A stretch of 64,000 nt of DNA from Pseudomonas sp. TCU-HL1. GTDB taxonomy: Bacteria; Pseudomonadota; Gammaproteobacteria; Pseudomonadales; Pseudomonadaceae. The position numbers were made by a program, and so were the translations under genes. The stretch lies in the NCBI RefSeq assembly GCF_001708505.1, contig NZ_CP015992.1, forward strand, positions 4,402,001 through 4,466,000, given 5' to 3'. Within the stretch, counting starts at the first letter, position 1. Each line of letters starts with the position of its first letter. Below the pieces are notes generated by a model. It saw only the letters and a program-made list of their open reading frames with translations. It made no database searches and was not told the origin of the DNA. Shown in pieces: positions 62,412 through 64,000 of the stretch.

Positions 62412-62439
62412 AACCAGTCGTCCCGGTCGCCAACCCCGC

Positions 62440-62967
62440 TTAACTGGGTTGTTCTGTCGCCATCTGCCGGTGCCGATAGACGGGATCGGCCGGGAAGCGG
62501 GAACCGCGCATGAACCCGTCGAGAGGGATCGGCGCCTGCGCGTCGGCCCAGGCTTCAACCTTGTGCCAGTCCAGCACCACGGTGCGCTCATCAATCTTCC
62601 ATTCGCCATTGCGCCGGGACAGTCGATCCAGATAACGGGCGCCCATTACATCGGCCAACTGCGGACTGCCCTTGCGCACAAGGGTCGCCATGACCTGCGA
62701 CTCCGATTGGGCGGTATCCCCGTGAACCTCAATTAGCACGTTGGTGATTGAATGCGTGGTCGCTAGGTTGGCAGCTGTCAGGCGTGCAGATACAAAACGG
62801 GCAAAGTCGCTACCGGATCCCCGCCAGTAACCATGATCATCATAGGCATCGTCATGGTAGACGGAGCGGATCAGCTCCTCATCGCAGCGATCCACACCAC
62901 GGCAGTAACGGATCAGCACTTCATAAATCGCCTGCTTGTCCAGCAGCACCTGCATGTCGTTGTTCAT
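62440..62967 (-). CDS. SnoaL/NTF2-fold protein C
   Basis: 175 residues: L-L-D-K-Q-A-I-Y-E-V-L-I-R-Y-C-R-G-V-D-R-C-D, Y-H-D-D-A-Y-D-D-H-G, H-S-I-T-N-V-L and W-K-I-D-E-R-T-V-V-L-D-W. The fold is the NTF2-like type of ring-hydroxylating dioxygenase beta chains and SnoaL_4 isomerases. AAGGG precedes the ATG. It is 117 bp from operator 11, which may also control this direction. It ends 28 bp from the reductase stop on the other strand. Confidence 0.78.
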   Translation of the reverse strand: MNNDMQVLLDKQAIYEVLIRYCRGVDRCDEELIRSVYHDDAYDDHGYWRGSGSDFARFVSARLTAANLATTHSITNVLIEVHGDTAQSESQVMATLVRKGSPQLADVMGARYLDRLSRRNGEWKIDERTVVLDWHKVEAWADAQAPIPLDGFMRGSRFPADPVYRHRQMATEQPS

Positions 62968-63083
62968 CTATCAACCCTTACTGTCACTGTGATCCCGGCC
63001 ATAAGCCAACGCTCGGACAGCCCGAACGGCTTACAGCGACACTTGTAGCTAACGACTTAGCATCGTTCATCCGAAAGCATCAA

Positions 63084-63099
63084 TCAACACAATTGTTGA
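63084..63099. promoter_or_regulatory. Regulon operator 11: TCAAC-ACAATT-GTTGA
   Basis: Perfect half-sites between divergent SnoaL C (start 62967) and SnoaL D (start 63216). The plus strand gives TTGACA directly after. Confidence 0.85.
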
Positions 63100-63215
63100 C
63101 ACAAGTAAAACAGGAATGCTACTGATAGCCACACCACACAAGAGGTGGGCTAGGCCGAGCGACATTAGGCAAGCTGGCGATCGGATCAGCCAATCCAAGT
63201 CACAGGAGTAGCACA

Positions 63216-63632
63216 GTGAACACAGCCAACAACCTGCTCGAACGCAATAAGGAGTTGGTGCGCCACTTCCTGAGGGTCTTCTCGTCCGGCGATGTGACCG
63301 ACATTCTCGACTGCCTGGACGATGAATGTACCTGGTGGATATCCGGCAACATACCCGGCATTTCAGGCAGCTACAGCAAACAACAGATGGGCGAGCTACT
63401 GGCTGGCATCGTCACCGTCTACAAGCAAGGCGCCCTGCCCATCACCCCCGGTGGCATGACCGCCGAAGGCAATCGTGTCGCGGTGGAAGCCGAGTCTTGC
63501 TCGGAACTGAACAATGGACGGGTGTTCAAGAACACCTATCACTTCCTGTTCGAAACGGACGGCAAGCGCATCACCGGCATACGGGAATACAGCGACACGC
63601 TGCACATGTACGAAACCTTCATCGTCGAGTAG
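63216..63632 (+). CDS. SnoaL/NTF2-fold protein D (ketosteroid-isomerase-like)
   Basis: 138 residues from GTG at 63216 with AGGAG eight bases ahead. L-V-R-H-F-L-R-V-F-S-S-G-D and C-L-D-D-E-C-T-W-W-I-S-G resemble limonene-1,2-epoxide-hydrolase/SnoaL-like proteins, with a C-terminal F-L-F-E-T-D-G-K-R-I-T-G-I-R-E-Y. Such proteins isomerise or hydrate ring substrates. It starts an operon with the following SDR. Confidence 0.78.
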   Translation: MNTANNLLERNKELVRHFLRVFSSGDVTDILDCLDDECTWWISGNIPGISGSYSKQQMGELLAGIVTVYKQGALPITPGGMTAEGNRVAVEAESCSELNNGRVFKNTYHFLFETDGKRITGIREYSDTLHMYETFIVE

Positions 63633-63692
63633 ATCAGAGCCCTCACCAGCATCGCAGGGCTGCCCCTGCACAACACAACAAGAGGAAGAACC

Positions 63693-64000
63693 GTGGGTAG
63701 ACTAACAGGCAAAGTGGCGTTGATTACCGGAGCTGCCAGGGGCATGGGCGAGTCCCATGCCAGATGTTTCATTGCGGAAGGCGCCAAGGTGGTGCTGACC
63801 GATCTGTCGGAAGAAGCCGGCCAGGCCCTGGCCGATGAACTGGGCGGCAATGCGCTGTTCCTCAGACACGACGTCACCAGCGCCAACTCCTGGGCAGAGG
63901 TGGTGGCGAAGGCCGAATCCGCGTTCGGCCCACTCACGGTGCTAGTCAACAATGCAGGCATACTCGGCCCGGTTGCTAACACCCTGGCCCTCAACGAGGC
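63693..64000 (+). CDS. Short-chain dehydrogenase/reductase, 3' end outside window
   Basis: 102 codons from GTG at 63693 (AGAGGA five bases ahead) to the window edge. T-G-A-A-R-G-M-G near residue 14 is the Rossmann motif and V-N-N-A-G near 90 the second. The V-G-R-L-T-G-K-V-A-L-I-T-G-A-A beginning is of the 3-alpha/20-beta hydroxysteroid dehydrogenase subgroup. It probably acts on an alcohol of the same pathway, co-transcribed with SnoaL D 60 bp upstream. Confidence 0.85.
   Translation, partial: MGRLTGKVALITGAARGMGESHARCFIAEGAKVVLTDLSEEAGQALADELGGNALFLRHDVTSANSWAEVVAKAESAFGPLTVLVNNAGILGPVANTLALNE

Noticed and set aside
62970..62985. TCAAC before SnoaL C as another operator
   Set aside because: The second half reads TGTCA; only one half-site matches.
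1..64000. CRISPR array
   Set aside because: No run of regularly spaced direct repeats was seen; repeated elements are operators, IS ends and one gene duplication.

Overview
The window looks like Pseudomonas or a close relative. It is GC-rich, with Pseudomonas-type chromate, nickel/cobalt and copper genes, a REP-like palindrome and a distal valine-degradation operon of pseudomonad style. Family names are read from motifs and remembered homologues; no search was run.

Positions 1-11,300 carry metal and oxidant functions: a partial DUF2165 membrane protein; chrB-chrA-rhodanese; TraX-like protein, rcnA and its CsoR/RcnR-type regulator with a perfect GC palindrome; a His-rich small protein, HupE/UreJ and an anchored Pro/Ala-rich protein; a Tat-exported multicopper oxidase with a SCO1-type partner; and a small secreted protein.

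Positions 11,381-23,200 are a junction of mobile DNA. A 5'-truncated tRNA-Arg(CCU) 3' end (probable att site) is followed by a tyrosine integrase, two unrecognised cargo genes and a Cro/CI switch. Then come an IS1182-type fragment, an EAL protein with a broken GGDEF site, a decayed IS3 transposase, and one IS5-family element inserted inside another.

Positions 19,722-64,000 hold a large catabolic region. A complete distal valine operon (mmsA, enoyl-CoA hydratase, mmsB, hydroxyisobutyryl-CoA hydrolase, acyl-CoA dehydrogenase; 26,889-32,430) sits inside it. Around it lie four luciferase-like flavin monooxygenase genes: homologues of 3,6- and 2,5-diketocamphane monooxygenases, plus two nucleotide-identical copies of a third type. 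With them are an SDR, a DUF1302-DUF1329-YCF48-MMPL envelope/transport operon, crotonases, a one-chain acyl-CoA carboxylase, an acyl-CoA synthetase, a medium-chain reductase and four NTF2/SnoaL-fold proteins. A flavin reductase and riboflavin genes ribH, ribE, ribA and ribBA are also there.

The main discovery is a shared 16-bp operator, TCAAC-N6-GTTGA. It occurs at 11 intact sites, all in the catabolic promoters, and often forms the -35 hexamer TTGAC(A). It joins oxygenases, reductase, riboflavin synthesis, transport and CoA steps in one regulon, probably controlled by a TetR protein encoded next to the first site. The layout resembles the lux-rib arrangement of luminous bacteria used for catabolism. 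The substrate is unknown; a cyclic terpenoid or other alicyclic ketone is the best inference.
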